From contig JADNRY010000041.1 in the NCBI GenBank assembly GCA_015501585.1, positions 186,001-250,000 of the forward strand: a stretch of DNA of 64,000 nt, written 5' to 3'. A program made the translations under genes and the position numbers. Shown in pieces: positions 38,546-50,160 of the stretch (its first letter is position 1; the number at the start of each line of letters is the position of its first letter). Below the pieces are notes generated by a model. The model was given only the letters and a program-made list of their open reading frames with translations, ran no database searches and was not told where the DNA came from. The stretch comes from Rhodocollybia butyracea (lineage: Eukaryota; Basidiomycota; Agaricomycetes; Agaricales; Omphalotaceae).

Positions 38546-39255
38546 TGATTCACTAGTCAGGCCATTATCGAGTCCTTATAAGTTATATCGGCAAAAATTA
38601 CAAGCATCAGCTGAGCGAGACAACTGAAAATCGGCGAGCACGTCGTGGTTATGCTTCGACGGCCCCTGGCATATGTTAGCGGGAGCCTGCCAATCACCGC
38701 TTGAATCATTTCGACCGCTAGAAAGTGTACTCACTGAAGAATTTCCCAGGTGGGTTCAAATGCGCAAAACTGTCAGCCTTCACCTTCAGGATTATGCATA
38801 CATATGAGTTCGCTAGGAGCGAGAGCCCCAACCTTTATAATTCTATCGACGAGCGAAAGGGCCCAAGACTATCAAAAAATCACGCGCGCTCCCTCTTACC
38901 GCTGGCAATTCACCGACACCGTTAGACAAACTTAGACTTGGGATGTGGCTATGAAGCGCTGGTAAGATGACTCTAAAGATTCATTATCCACAAGACTGGT
39001 GCCACGAAGCATACTAACATGCTGTCTTCAAGACTTCGTAGAGGCACAGAAGCAAACTTAACGGCAGAACTGTCGACGCATGTACCCAAGTACCAAACGG
39101 TCGTTTCTCTTAAAATATGGCTCTATCCATGTCATTGTCACGAAAACTTGTCACGCAAACTAGTCCTCCATAAACTAAGTATAGAGAAGAAAATAAGTAT
39201 GTATTCATTGCATTAATCCATCCATCCATATAGAAAATGTAACAGCAATTTGCAA
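38546..39255. other. Gene-free stretch before SCYL2-like gene
   Basis: About 700 bases without a supported gene. Short open frames near 38725-38935 and 39019-39216 lack family or splice support. The right end is probably the 3' UTR of the SCYL2-like gene. Confidence 0.35.
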
Positions 39256-42200
39256 TCACGAAAGCGGGTCAAAATCGCCCCAGTCGTCCTTTGAAGGTTT
39301 GTTCGATGTTTTCCAGGGCGGCGGCGGAGGCTTCGAAGGTGTAAGCAGGCCACCACCTGCAATTGAGGAGTTACCCATGACACCACTTGGCCTCATTGCA
39401 GGTTGCATTGAACCCATTGTAGAAGGAGATCCTAAAAACCCAAGTGCCGAGCTGGGAGCTGCGACGGGCAGCGATGGAGCCGCAGCAGGTAGCGATATGT
39501 TGTAATTGGGTTTCGAGGGCTGTAGGGGTCCACCAGACAGCGGGGGAACTGGTTGGGTAGGAGAAAAAGAATTTGGCTGCATAGATGCCACGAACGGGCT
39601 GGCAGTGCTAGTTGATGAAAGGGGAAGTACGAAACCCGAACTGGAAGCCCGATGGTTTGGCGGAGGGGCAAATTGAGGAGCAAGATAAGGCTTAGAGCTG
39701 CCTAACTTCATTGGTTGAATAGATGTGCTTTGGGGAGAAGCAGGAAGCGATGATACTGGTGATATAGTCGTTGGCGCCAGTGCGGGGGTTCCGTTACTCG
39801 GAGTCTGTAATTGATAAGTATTTGCACAAAGAAAGAAGAACCAGTAAACTCACTGTGTCATTGAAAATGCTTCCCCAAACATCGTCATCCCAAGAACTTT
39901 TCCCAGCATTGATATTACCAGATCCAACAGATCCACCGGTAGCATCTATCTGAACGGCACCGTTTTTGCCTCCAACTAGACTTTCAAAGTCCACAGAGCC
40001 ACCGAATGACTGAGTTCCAACCCCATCCACCGTCACTGTTGACCTATCTTCATGTCTCTGAGAGTCACGCAGGAACTGGTTGTGTTCTTTCTCCACCCGT
40101 TCGCCCAATTTCTTGATGACTTCCATGAAACGCTGGAACTGTCCGATATTTAACACTATCAAATGCGTTAGAGCAGATATTCAAGATGTTCGAGCAAATC
40201 ACTCACAAGGGCCCATTGACATACTCCAAAGTTGTGGCAGTACAAGAGTAGCAACAGCTTCTCGGTCTACTTTGAAGCCCATGGCTTCCTGTACAGATAG
40301 CGTTGCCATCTTCGCAGTTTCGATAAGTGGCGTACAAAACACAAAAGACGAAGTGGACACACCGTGACTGCTGGTTCCTTGGTTCGTATCTTCGACAATA
40401 ATGGTACCATTTTTTGCGTCAGACTTGACTAAGAAATGAATGTCAAAGATAAGAGTCTACGCAGATATACAACGAACGAACTTGGTCAAGCGTCTTCACC
40501 ATTGCCAAGAAGGTAGCCAGAGTCGCAACTTTTACCGTCAGGATGCGCGTTTTGGTGAATACAAGCTATAGAGAAATCAACTTGAATAGCAGAGCATTTT
40601 CAGCGTGAATGACGCACCGCAACTCGAGGGAACAATACCCCCTGCACCTCTGCGTAATCGATGGATTCACAAAGGTCGGGGACCATTTTCAACGCCCTTT
40701 CTTGAATCTCCATTTTGATCAGCTGAACTATGCAAACCACATGAAGCCAAGGTCGCTTACCATAGCATGTTCTGATTCGAGAGCATTGTAAACCAGCGGC
40801 AAAACCTCTGAAACAATACTATTATCTCGAAATCTCTGCGTCAAATAAACACCAACCTGTTTGAAAAACAACCTTGTCGGTTTTGCTTTGAAGCATGGAT
40901 AGATTGTCGAGCAATGTTAGCATGTTCGCGGGGGATCTTTGATTGAGAATAGCGGTTTTAAGCTTGGAAGAACCATAGACGCAAATTGGGCAGGCGAGAG
41001 GGCGGTGGCGATGGCGAACACGTTGGGCAAGATGTAGGGGAGTAGGTGAAAGTCTTTCATCTGACGATACCATCAGGTACATCATGAGGAAAAAGCTGGA
41101 TTTAGCTTACTTCTTCCAAGAGTGAAGGCAGAATCTTTCTACTCTTGAGTCCTTCTGAAAACCGTCCAAGGACACTTGTGAGTCCTTTCATGAACGAAAT
41201 CTTTTCTTCTCGTGTTTTGGCCGTGAAATTTGACCGGTCCAAAAAGTTAAGAGTCGATATGGGAAGTGATGAGAAGAATGGATCAGCCGGTAGCGTTGAT
41301 GGTGTCGGTCTTCCATTGTGATTTCGGGTTATGAGAGAGCGTAAGAGCGCTTTGGGGTCATTAACATTAGTATGAGAGTAGTGAAGGGAGAAAGCAGGAG
41401 TTACATTGTAAATCTGGCTCTAATCTCTCCATTCCAGGGACAGGACGTCCAGCATTCTCTCTGAGACCAGACAAACTACCATGGGTCTTGTATGGAGCGC
41501 TTCCTTTGCAATGAACCACGTAGATTATAACCCCTAGGGAGTACATATCACTGGAAGTCACTAGCATCTCGTCGAGGGCGTATTCGGGAGCTAACAAAGT
41601 AAATTATGAGACCAATTTCTAGTTTTGAGAACTGAGAACTCACCAGTGTAATCAAACGACCGCTGTATATATCTCGGTACTCTGCCATCGAAAGTTGGAA
41701 ATTCCCAGTTGGTTGGGACACCGTTTGTCATGAGCGGTATGGTCAGTCCTAGCCCAGATATTTTCCAGTCACCCTGAAAGCTAGGTTGAGATAAAGACAA
41801 ATAGCGGTGATCAATCGACACGAACAGCACGGTTGATAATTATACTCTCTGGACAGAGATTCGAATGGATGAGTTGTGCAGAAGAGTGAAGGAATATGAG
41901 GCCTTTGCAAATCTGTAAAATGCCTTTCTGAATCTAGTCCGATGATTGTCTCAGTTGCAGCACAAAATAAGTGATACGAACACTGACCTCTACTTCGTCA
42001 AGTTCTACGAGCGACGCGAGCTTCCCTGCTCCTGGTATCGCTTGTTCCAGGGAACATATCACGAGTTCGGTGGCAAAAATGAGTTCAGTTCTAGTTTCCT
42101 CCAGAGGCTCAACCATTTCTGTGAAACTTGTTGATGAGAATGTCATAAACTGAGCTTGACGACGTGCCTAATATCGACGGATGTCGAAATCGAGAGAGTG

Positions 42201-42598
42201 CAGATGCCTGCAATAAAAATCTTAGTGCTTGTTCAATATTGGGGACGAAGTAAGCTTTGATATGAACGCACCTCGGCCTTCAATACCTCTAATGTTCTTT
42301 CCTTCGCCAAAGGACCTAGTCGCTCCATATCTGGCCCTCGCTTATCGAAGCTCCATACAGATACCTTCTTGTTGTTTACTTTGTGAGTTGCGCCTTGTAC
42401 TTTCCAAAGACCGATGAATATCGTTGGTGTAAATGATGCTGAAAATGGCGAACTGGGACTTGGACTCTGTGGACCAGGTGTGGAGGATCGACTTCCAGTA
42501 TTGGATGATGTGTTTGTAGTAGTACCGACATTATATGTTTGAGATATATTTGTTCGTGCAAAGAACGAACTCGCTGCGGAAGTCGCCGCAGCCAACAT
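39256..42598 (-). CDS. SCY1-like pseudokinase (SCYL2 type)
   Basis: SCY1-like proteins are kinase-like scaffolds acting in clathrin and Golgi/endosome traffic; SCYL2 binds clathrin. The start MLAAATSAASSFFARTNISQ is at 42598. The kinase-like part follows: VWSFDKRGPDMERLGP, then MVEPLEETRTELIFATELV (about 42120-42060), GLIFLHSSAQLIHSNLCPES (about 41905-41850; the usual HRD is here HSN), GDWKISGLGLTIP (DFG replaced by SGL), and APEYALDEMLVTSSDMYSLG (APE intact). Loss of HRD and DFG supports a catalytically dead kinase. Helical HEAT-type exons follow to about 39800. The tail is Pro/Ser-rich and ends DDWGDFDPLS, resembling adaptor-binding WxxF/DPF motifs. About 12 introns. Confidence 0.9.
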
Positions 42599-43813
42599 GA
42601 CCGTGAAAAACAAAAACCTTGCAGAGAAGTCTAAAGATCAAGTGTCAAAGCTGGTACACGAGCGCCAGGGCGTGCTGATTGCCGCCGAAATTTAGGACGT
42701 TTGGAAGATCCAGAGAGTTTGCGTACCCTTTAGGCTAGGGCTACTCAAAACTGCCTCAGATCTGCATATTTGTGTGTACGTGGGAATAGACATAAGTTAC
42801 AGAAATACTTACTTCTTTACTAACGAGCTTGATAGGCTGCAAACTCTGTGCCTCCTTCCGATCTTGATTCCGTGGTATGGAAGACTTTGCTTCTCCTTTA
42901 CTTGGCCCTGGAGCCATTTTGTAAACCAGAAATGTCGACGGGAAATTCAAAAACCATCTTACTTACTGCGACTGCTAGGGGGAACTTACTAGTAACCGAA
43001 ATCTTCTCCGACTCGTATACTGATCGATAGCTGAGAGGGGGCCGCTTCATCTGTGCCGCCATACCTATTGATGATTAGGTATCGCCATCGCAGGTGGGAC
43101 CAGTAGAATCGGAAGGCGTCCTTTCTCGCTCTTTGGCACTATTCTTGTCAGCTACGATGACCAGGAGAGGTACTCGACGATTATCGAATCGACACTGTCA
43201 TTTCTGCAGCTTTCTGGGGTCGTGATAGATTAATCGCTTCCCAGGAAACCTTCCCGTTGCATTATCATTACTAGTAAGCAAAAAGAGTCTTCCAAGCGCA
43301 GAATTTCCTTGGAACTGCAGGGGCAAAATTCGATGTCAATCGCGACACGAGGGAAGAGCTTATTATATACTAGCTATTGCTAATGATGACTATAAACAAG
43401 TTAGTGAACGTGAAGGCCGATGGGAGTTCGTCGGTTTGTAACGGTGGGCTTGATGTTATAATACCAAGAGCGAGGTGACCCGTGTGTAGATATGCACATA
43501 ATTTCACTGATTGCGGCCAACGACGTCAAAGGTAGCAATACACAAAAGATCAATGCTGGAGTTTTATACAGTATGTATTCTGCCAATATCTGGAAAATAG
43601 TGGGGGGGGGGGGGGGTTGAATAATTGACAACTTTATAGCGGAGCATAAGGAAAAAGGGAAGCAACACCACCACCCCAACAGAAAAAGAACAGAACAAGG
43701 AACAAGGAAAATGCATCAAGACATAATGGGCTGTGAAAGTTAGTCGAAGATTGCGAGAGATACAAACCAAAGCAGCTTGGATAGTGAGTGGTAAAAGGAC
43801 AGCAGGTAACAAC
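42599..43813. other. Gap between two minus-strand genes
   Basis: Roughly 1.2 kb. A possible short minus-strand open frame, MAPGPSKGEAKSSIPRNQDR and following (42910-42800), might be part of a tiny spliced gene starting MAAQMKRPPLSYRS near 43061, but no family is recognised and the splice chain is not convincing. A run of 15 G lies at 43602-43616. Confidence 0.3.
43602..43616 (+). repeat. Poly-G run of 15
   Basis: Fifteen consecutive G after tagt, downstream of the acidic-protein gene. It may be a true homopolymer or may hide a length error in the assembly. Confidence 0.9.
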
Positions 43814-46442
43814 TTAGCCTTCATCTTCCTCAATTTTTGTCTTAGTGGTGGACTCATTCTGTACGAGCCCTTTTGGAGCCTGCAATAGAATGTTAACACC
43901 GAGACTAAAAGAAAAGGACTGGCTAGCTTACCAGGTGAGCTTTGCACCGAAGGCGAGCCGTCGTTCCGATCCTCGTCGTCCTCGTCAACTTCCTGTATAG
44001 ACCTCTTCGAATTTCGGCTCGACAACGTAACCGAGCTCTGAACGGACTCAGATTCATGTTCAGCGTCACCCTCTGTGTCGAAGGTGGCGTCCGCCACCTC
44101 ATCGTATTCGGTGCCATCCCATTCAGCATCAACGTCTGCGTTTTCGTCGTAGTAAAGATCTTCGCCTTGGTAGGGTTCTTCAGTCGTATGTGATTCAGTT
44201 TCGACTAATGAGAGAATCTTGTTAGTGGTAACATAACATGCAACTGGAAAGGGACGCACAATGTGGTTCTGCCAAGGTGTCATGTTCTGTCAAGGTTTCG
44301 ATGCCAGTGCTCTCAATGATCTCATACTCTGTAGAAATGATCAGGATAGAAAGAGAGAAGAAAATGACAAAAACGTACCAGACTCGTGCGACCCCCCTTC
44401 CGCTTCCAATAGTGCGTCATTACTGGTTTCAGTTACTTCCTGGGCTGGAAAGTCGAGGTAAGACTGAAGTTGTTCTGCAGCAGGCATTATCGAACCTTCG
44501 TGGCCTTCATCGTCGTCGTGTGTTCGAACGTCATGCTCCTCCGCGGACACAGGGTCAGTATCACCATTGACAGTGGGTTCAAGATTCTCTTCGGACTCTT
44601 GCTCCTGCTCCTGCTCCTGTTCCTGAGCATCATCGTAGGGGGCTTGAGGCTCTGGGGCAGCATCATATAATTCCGGTTGAACGTTTTCACCGTCAGGTAT
44701 AGCACTTTCATGGGAAGCATCCAATTCGGTCTGGTTGGTGGTATCAAGCTCAGTGGAATGCGAGTCGTTTTCTGCAGGTTCTTCTGTTTGAAGGTTATTC
44801 TCCCCATCTTGTTCTTGCGTAAAGTCTTCTCCACTTCCTTCGATATATTCAGGTCCGTGTTCTTGTTCTTGGGGAGAGTGTCAGAAAACGCATTCAACAT
44901 CTATGCAAAAAACCACTGACCTAGCGTTTCCTGTAATGAGTTGTCATTTAGTTCTTCGGCAACGTATTCTTCACCAGCCTCGGCTAGGTTCAGACGCGAT
45001 ATTTGATCTTGCAACATACGATAGCGCACAATGAAACGAGGATTAAGTAGTTGCAGACGGAGGCGTAACGGGCCATAAAGATCGGAGCCATCGTGTAAGA
45101 CGTTGAGATCGTGCAAGCTCGTTTCGCGCGCAAAGATATTGTCCTATGAGACATCGCTAATCACTAAAGCACCATATGTAGGCAAGGAAAAACTCACCTC
45201 TGAGACAGAAAGTTGAAGATCATAAGCATTAAGTACCAATTCCGCATAAGACAGGTCTGTGACACCGCTCAGCTCTTTGTCATTGCGAAGCGCATCGAAC
45301 AGAGTCGATAGTGGTTCATAGTAAAGAGTTGGCTGATCTGCAAGAAGAATGGCATAACTGGACGGGTCACTTGTAGATGATGAAGGATCAAATAGAGACG
45401 GTTGATTGAACAAGCAGACATCAGGGTGGTCCAAGAAGCCGAAAGAAAGAACCACAGCAGGAGGTGGGTCGATGTAGACTCCATCAGATATCTCATGTGG
45501 ATCACTTTCTGAAACCCCACGCTCTTCAGCTTCAGTCTGCTCAGTGCTCGCCTCTACAGGAATTTCACCTGGAGCGGCTTCGATAGAGGCCACGGATTCG
45601 TGTTCGTCAACAGCGCCAGCCAAAGCTTCAACCAATCCAGCAGCATGTTCTTCAGTCGAGTGCGAAGTTCCCGTTTCCAATGTCTCTTCAGTCTGTGCCG
45701 CGTCACGAACATCTGTCTCTGAGGAATCACCCTCGAGATAGGTAACCGGAGGGTCCACAGAAGCACTAGAAACGTGCTCAGGTTCAAACAAGGCAGCTTC
45801 CGCATGGACAGACGCAGATGACTCATCCGCTGGTATATTGACGGACAAAGGCTGCGTAAGGTCAGAAACGGTCGCAGGCACAGTAACATTGGGCTCTGAG
45901 GCGTCATTTGCAGATACCGAAGTCTCTGATATAGGATCAGAAGAGTGTATAAATGTTTCTGGCGAGACCGGCAACTCCAAAGAATGAGGCTCGGCTGATG
46001 CTATAGTCTCTGCATCTATCGGTAGAGGAGAGGAAATAATGGCCGATTCAGAATCTATCACAGGTGGTAGATGAGACATCTCCTCTGTTTGTGCATGAGC
46101 CGCAGGAGAGTTTAGAGCCGAGCCACCCAAAGTGTGAGATGGATTATGCGACGCGTCCATAACGACGATATCCTCTGGAGGAACTGCAACAGAATAATCT
46201 GTAGCTTCGACCATTTCATATTCTGGATTTTGTGACGCTTCATCAAGATAGTTTTCCATTTCAATCTCCACATCGACTAATTCACCAGCCGAAGAAGATC
46301 TGGTTAAAGAAAAGGTAGTGTCTTCCGCTTCCATCGGGGCTTCTTCATGAGACCAAAGGTCGAGGTTTGTATGCATTTGTACATCCTGGTCTGCATGATA
46401 GTCGAGCATTGGGGTATCGAAAGGCTCGAGAATAGTGGCCAT
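43814..46442 (-). CDS. Acidic low-complexity protein, unknown function
   Basis: The start MATILEPFDTPMLDYHADQD at 46442 was preferred over an upstream in-frame ATG because of its fit to the exon. Exon 1 runs to about 45198 and is rich in Glu, Ser, Asp and Pro. It ends in a more ordered part with AILLADQPTLYYEPLSTLFD and LSYAELVLNAYDLQLSVSED; the next exon continues FARETSLHDLNVLHDGSDLY and RLRLQLLNPRFIVRYRMLQD. That block of about 150 residues looks like a folded domain that I cannot name. The rest is strongly acidic with EQ repeats near 44600-44625, and ends with KIEEDEG. About six exons. The charge pattern suggests a nuclear or chaperone-like role, but this is only a guess. It is divergent from the membrane-protein gene, with 93 bases between starts. 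Confidence 0.75.
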
Positions 46443-46535
46443 GGTGGAATGAAAGAAAAAAAGATGACTTAGCTTTGTCACGTCACGGATCATGTAATCG
46501 TTTCCCACAGGTCTTCAAGCTTCGCAGGGTTTCTT

Positions 46536-47225
46536 ATGAACACTCACAGCGCCGACACTGAGTATCTTGTCAGAAAGGGCTCAAATACAGGTTACCGTGT
46601 CATTTCCGTTGTAACTCCTCCAGCCTATTTGGTCTATGTTTTAACGCGGTACGGACGCCATTCGCTTTCAATAAATGGGCTATTACGCTCAACTTGGATC
46701 GGGGGACTTGCTGGTTCGTAAAAATGTCGCGTTCTGATTTTCGTACAGCCATGACCTCATCTTCAGGCGCTTTCGGAGGGGGTGGGATTGCATATGCACG
46801 CTATGAGTTTAGAAATCCAGAGCAAGTACGCACAAAGAGAGAGCAAACTGCATATGATGTATAGTATTGTTCCTTTCATGCTCCTCGACTGTTTCTGATA
46901 TGCTGTTTTTCACAGTTCGACCGGCTAAGAGCCGAGGATCATGCTACGATTGGAGGTGTTTTATTCGCCGTTTGTATGTGAACCTTTCATGTATTGTACG
47001 ACACTAATTTACGTCGATATGTAACTAGTGACTCCGGCAGTTTTATGGAATCGAGCCAAGATTGTAAATTGTGCGTTTTGCTTCTCATCTATACAGCTAT
47101 ATACAGAGGTTGAATCAGCTATAGTGGTACTAGGTGGTGCTGGCATAGGAGCCAGCGTTGGGATGCTCACTCATTGGACCCGAAGCGTTACTGGCGATCC
47201 ACCGAAACCCATTGTCTCAGTTTAG
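46536..47225 (+). CDS. Small putative membrane protein, unknown family
   Basis: Five exons read MNTHSADTEYLVRKGSNTGY, then VISVVTPPAYLVYVLTRYGR, WIGGLAG, AFGGGGIAYARYEFRNPEQ, FDRLRAEDHATIGGVLFAVL, TPAVLWNRAKI, and VVLGGAGIGASVGMLTHWTR, ending PIVSV at 47225. Three hydrophobic, glycine-rich segments suggest membrane helices with GxxxG packing. The pattern resembles small fungal mitochondrial inner-membrane proteins, but I do not recognise a named family. Splice ends near 46711/46768, 46824/46917, 46973/47030 and 47062/47108 are approximate. Confidence 0.7.
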
Positions 47226-47693
47226 CTTTATCTCCCCCATCTACCTACACCACTCTATCATTGGCCCGCGATGTGGTCTTTTCAAACACAGCACTTCTGA
47301 ACGTTACTAGCCCTATTTTCTCTTGGTATCACGAAAGTTCTTCAGCCCTCTTATCAAACAGGTCACAAAATCATTGCAAGCATAGACCAGATCCTTTAGT
47401 CTTCCCGTCATCTGTGCTCTTGGACAAGACTTACATAAAGGAACGTGATGCAATGAGTCATTCAGCAAGGCACTTGATATCTTGACAAGCTTGTTCCCTT
47501 AACGATTCAACTGTCCTGTTGGGTTCAACGCGAACTGACGGACCATTGGACGCCTATTACCTGGAGCTTGACATATTTAGATACTCTGAACATTTCTGAA
47601 AACCACGTCCGTGCGAGGCTCATGGGTAGCTAGACCCCCAGTTGAATTCAATAGGTACACTGAGACGAAATACAGATCCAGCCAGAGATCTAA

Positions 47694-48413
47694 TCAGTGA
47701 CATGCCATTCCTTTCCCATCTGACGAGAGAATACTATCAGGATTGATTGAAGCTCCGAAGATGAAGTGCCCAACAGCAGCACCCAACACAACCGCAAGAA
47801 TAAGGTATGCCTACGGAGCATGAATGTATAGTCAGAACCAGGATAGAAACTAGCGAGCGACGTACATTGTAAGTCATAAAAACCAGCATGAGGAAAAAGG
47901 ACAGGAACACCGACACTCCATAAAGTCCAGCACGTAGAATGCGAGAGGGAAGGGGTACAGGAACACTGGAAAAGTAATGAAATGTATAATCGATGAGAAT
48001 GCGCAAGTAACTAACCCTGCAATGTTAGCGAGCTTTCTGCCCGAGAGAAGCCCCTCATTCTCCTGAAGTATAGGGGAAGCCCTACCGCTGGAACTCCTGC
48101 TGCGAGACCTTCTCTGGTCTTTGATGAGAGATAGAGCGATGCGGGTATCAACAGACTTTTGCAAAGTTCGGAGATATTCGTAGAAGATTCCAAGTCCAAC
48201 TATGACAACAAACGAGAATACAAAAGCAGTATTGGTCTTGATATGCCAGCTGCGGAAGACGATACAAGTGTCGACAATTTGGGTGTTCCTGCGTAGATAC
48301 TCGGTTATTTATTTATTTCTTGAATACGAGATATAACAAACTTGCCACAGCATATTCATGGAGCACATTGCTGGCATTGGCATGTCGTGTCCGCCATGGT
48401 CTCCGTGATTCAT
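47694..48413 (-). CDS. CTR-family copper transporter
   Basis: High-affinity or vacuolar Cu(I) channel that works as a trimer. The start MNHGDHGGHDMPMPAMCSMN at 48413 shows the Met/His-rich metal-binding N-terminus. The first membrane segment contains NTAFVFSFVVIVGLGIFYEY. A cytosolic loop rich in Arg/Ser follows (QRRSRSRSSSGRAS). The second segment, LSFFLMLVFMTYN, has the essential MxxxM pattern, and the third, LAVVLGAAVGHFIFG, has a GxxxG-type packing motif. The protein ends KGMACH at 47694. About 180 residues and four introns, so it is short like Ctr2/Ctr3. All key residues are present. Whether it sits in the plasma or vacuolar membrane cannot be told. Only 48 bases separate its start from that of the next gene. 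Confidence 0.92.
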
Positions 48414-48461
48414 GGTGGAGGAAAGTAAAGACGTGGAATCAAGAATTACGTACTTGTTATT

Positions 48462-50025
48462 ATGGCTTCTTCCAGTGAATTATCACGATCAAAACCGAGT
48501 GTTCCTTCAGTTCCTCTTCAACGGCCTGCGCCTTTACCTTATTACCCTACTCAGCCTACTCAGCCTACTCAGCCCGCTCAGTCAGCAAATGCTGCAGCTG
48601 GCCCCAGTAGTACTCTTACTTCTCAATACGCGCCAAACTGGAAAAATGGCTGGACGATGGCGACATATCCCTTTTCTTCTCAAAATATCACCCCTTATCC
48701 CCAGCAACAATACTTGTATACGCATCCAAAACCACCTCAGCCAGGTTTACCGTCGAGTAAACCACCAACTGTCAACTTTGCACAGACATCAAAAGCTCCG
48801 AGTCCTTCGCCGCCACCCGAGCCGAGTAAAAATTGGGACCATGCTCTGAAAACATTTCTAGAAAGCATTGGAATGACTAAAGCCCTGCGAGGATTTGAGC
48901 TGGATATGCTTGTTTTGAATTCAGATTGGGAAAAACAAAAGGTACCAGGTGCTTTGCAGGAACTTGCAACTAGTATCCAGGTGTGTACGCTGAAACTGTG
49001 TGTCGATGGACATTGATATTTTGTATCAGAAAATCCAACGAGGACAATATGATGAACGTCCTGTTGAGGAACGCAAACTTGATCATATTCAGTTATCGAA
49101 GGGCTCAGAGCCCCAAACACCAACAACTGTGAGTGGCCACTCGATATCTTTTTCAATTTTTCCTCAATTCTCATCCAGCTCACCAAATCCATCTCAAAAT
49201 TTCTAGCCCAAAAACGTGCCATTAACGACGCGTCAAACCGAGATGAATTTCTACGCTCATTAGCAGATCAACGAACTTCATCCGATTCTTCCAGTGCCGA
49301 AGCCTCGTCATCGTGTGCTCGAACAGATGCAAAGGCAGTAGACAGAAGCGCGCAAATCAAGTACGATATCACTAAACACGAGGATGGTCCCCTTCGCCGC
49401 ACAATGCGAAATCGTGATTCTACTGTTGTGCCCTCGACCTCATCTACAGCCAAGGGTAAAGCTAAAGCAGTTGCATCCTCGCCAAAGACTGAGAACGCCG
49501 AAACTGAGACGAAGGTTTTACTCGATCTTGCTTCAGAACGACATCCGGGACTCGATGAGCGCTTGACAAATATCGAAACTCATTTGTCTGTTCGATATGG
49601 TATGACACCAACAAGATTTTGGTCGAGCTGGGTCTGACAATTACCTTCATTCAAAGTACCTCATCCTCCTCAAAGCTTACTGGATCGCCTACGCTTCCTT
49701 GAAGATCATATTATTAGGATAGAGAAAGACTACCCGCCATGGGCTGCTATTCATTTTAATCAGCCCAACCGAAATGTCGGTCCATTTTCCTACTCGTATG
49801 TTCACTTTGTCACCCTTTTGCCCCTTACAGTGGCCTCCTCCGCCGAAACAGACGCCAATCATCGTGCCTCCGAACCTCAGTCGGCAACAACCAAAACCAG
49901 ACACTGCATCTGCGTCGTCTTCCTTTGTGCTCCCCAACCGAGGTAAAAATTCGAGTTTGCATCGAGCTGTGATGGAGCGGCTCGAGGTTCAAAACGCCAA
50001 ACTTGATCTAAGCAGTGGTCGTTGA
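48462..50025 (+). CDS. MBIP-like coiled-coil protein
   Basis: The start MASSSELSRSKPSVPSVPLQ is at 48462. The N-terminus is Pro/Gln-rich with a 9-base repeat encoding PTQ three times. A helical part follows: NWDHALKTFLESIGMTKALR and LDMLVLNSDWEKQKVPGALQ. Near the C-terminus, HPGLDERLTNIETHLSVRY joins VPHPPQSLLDRLRFLEDHII and IEKDYPPWAAIHF. This arrangement, two ER/LE-x-H/I helices with a proline-rich link and a final aromatic motif, matches MAP3K12-binding inhibitory protein 1 (MBIP), a subunit of the ATAC acetyltransferase complex in animals. Similarity is by pattern only. The protein ends NAKLDLSSGR at 50025. Introns lie near 48979-49029, 49129-49180, 49599-49656 and 49773-49830. Confidence 0.6.
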
Positions 50026-50160
50026 TTATCGAAAACATTGGTATATACTGCTACTGTCATAGTGTATATATTGCTCGAGTATTCTCGATCGGCTTCGGGT
50101 GAGTTTAATAAACGCGATTCCCGCGCCAATTTAAGCTTTCCCGCTCTATCGATTACTTCC

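Noticed and set aside
42800..43061. Short minus-strand open frames MAAQMKRPPL and MAPGPSKGEA as a small spliced gene
   Set aside because: No recognised family, and the splice chain to a stop is not convincing; recorded only in the gap entry.
48555..48585. 9-base tandem repeat as a mobile or regulatory repeat
   Set aside because: It lies in frame within the MBIP-like gene and simply encodes a PTQ repeat.
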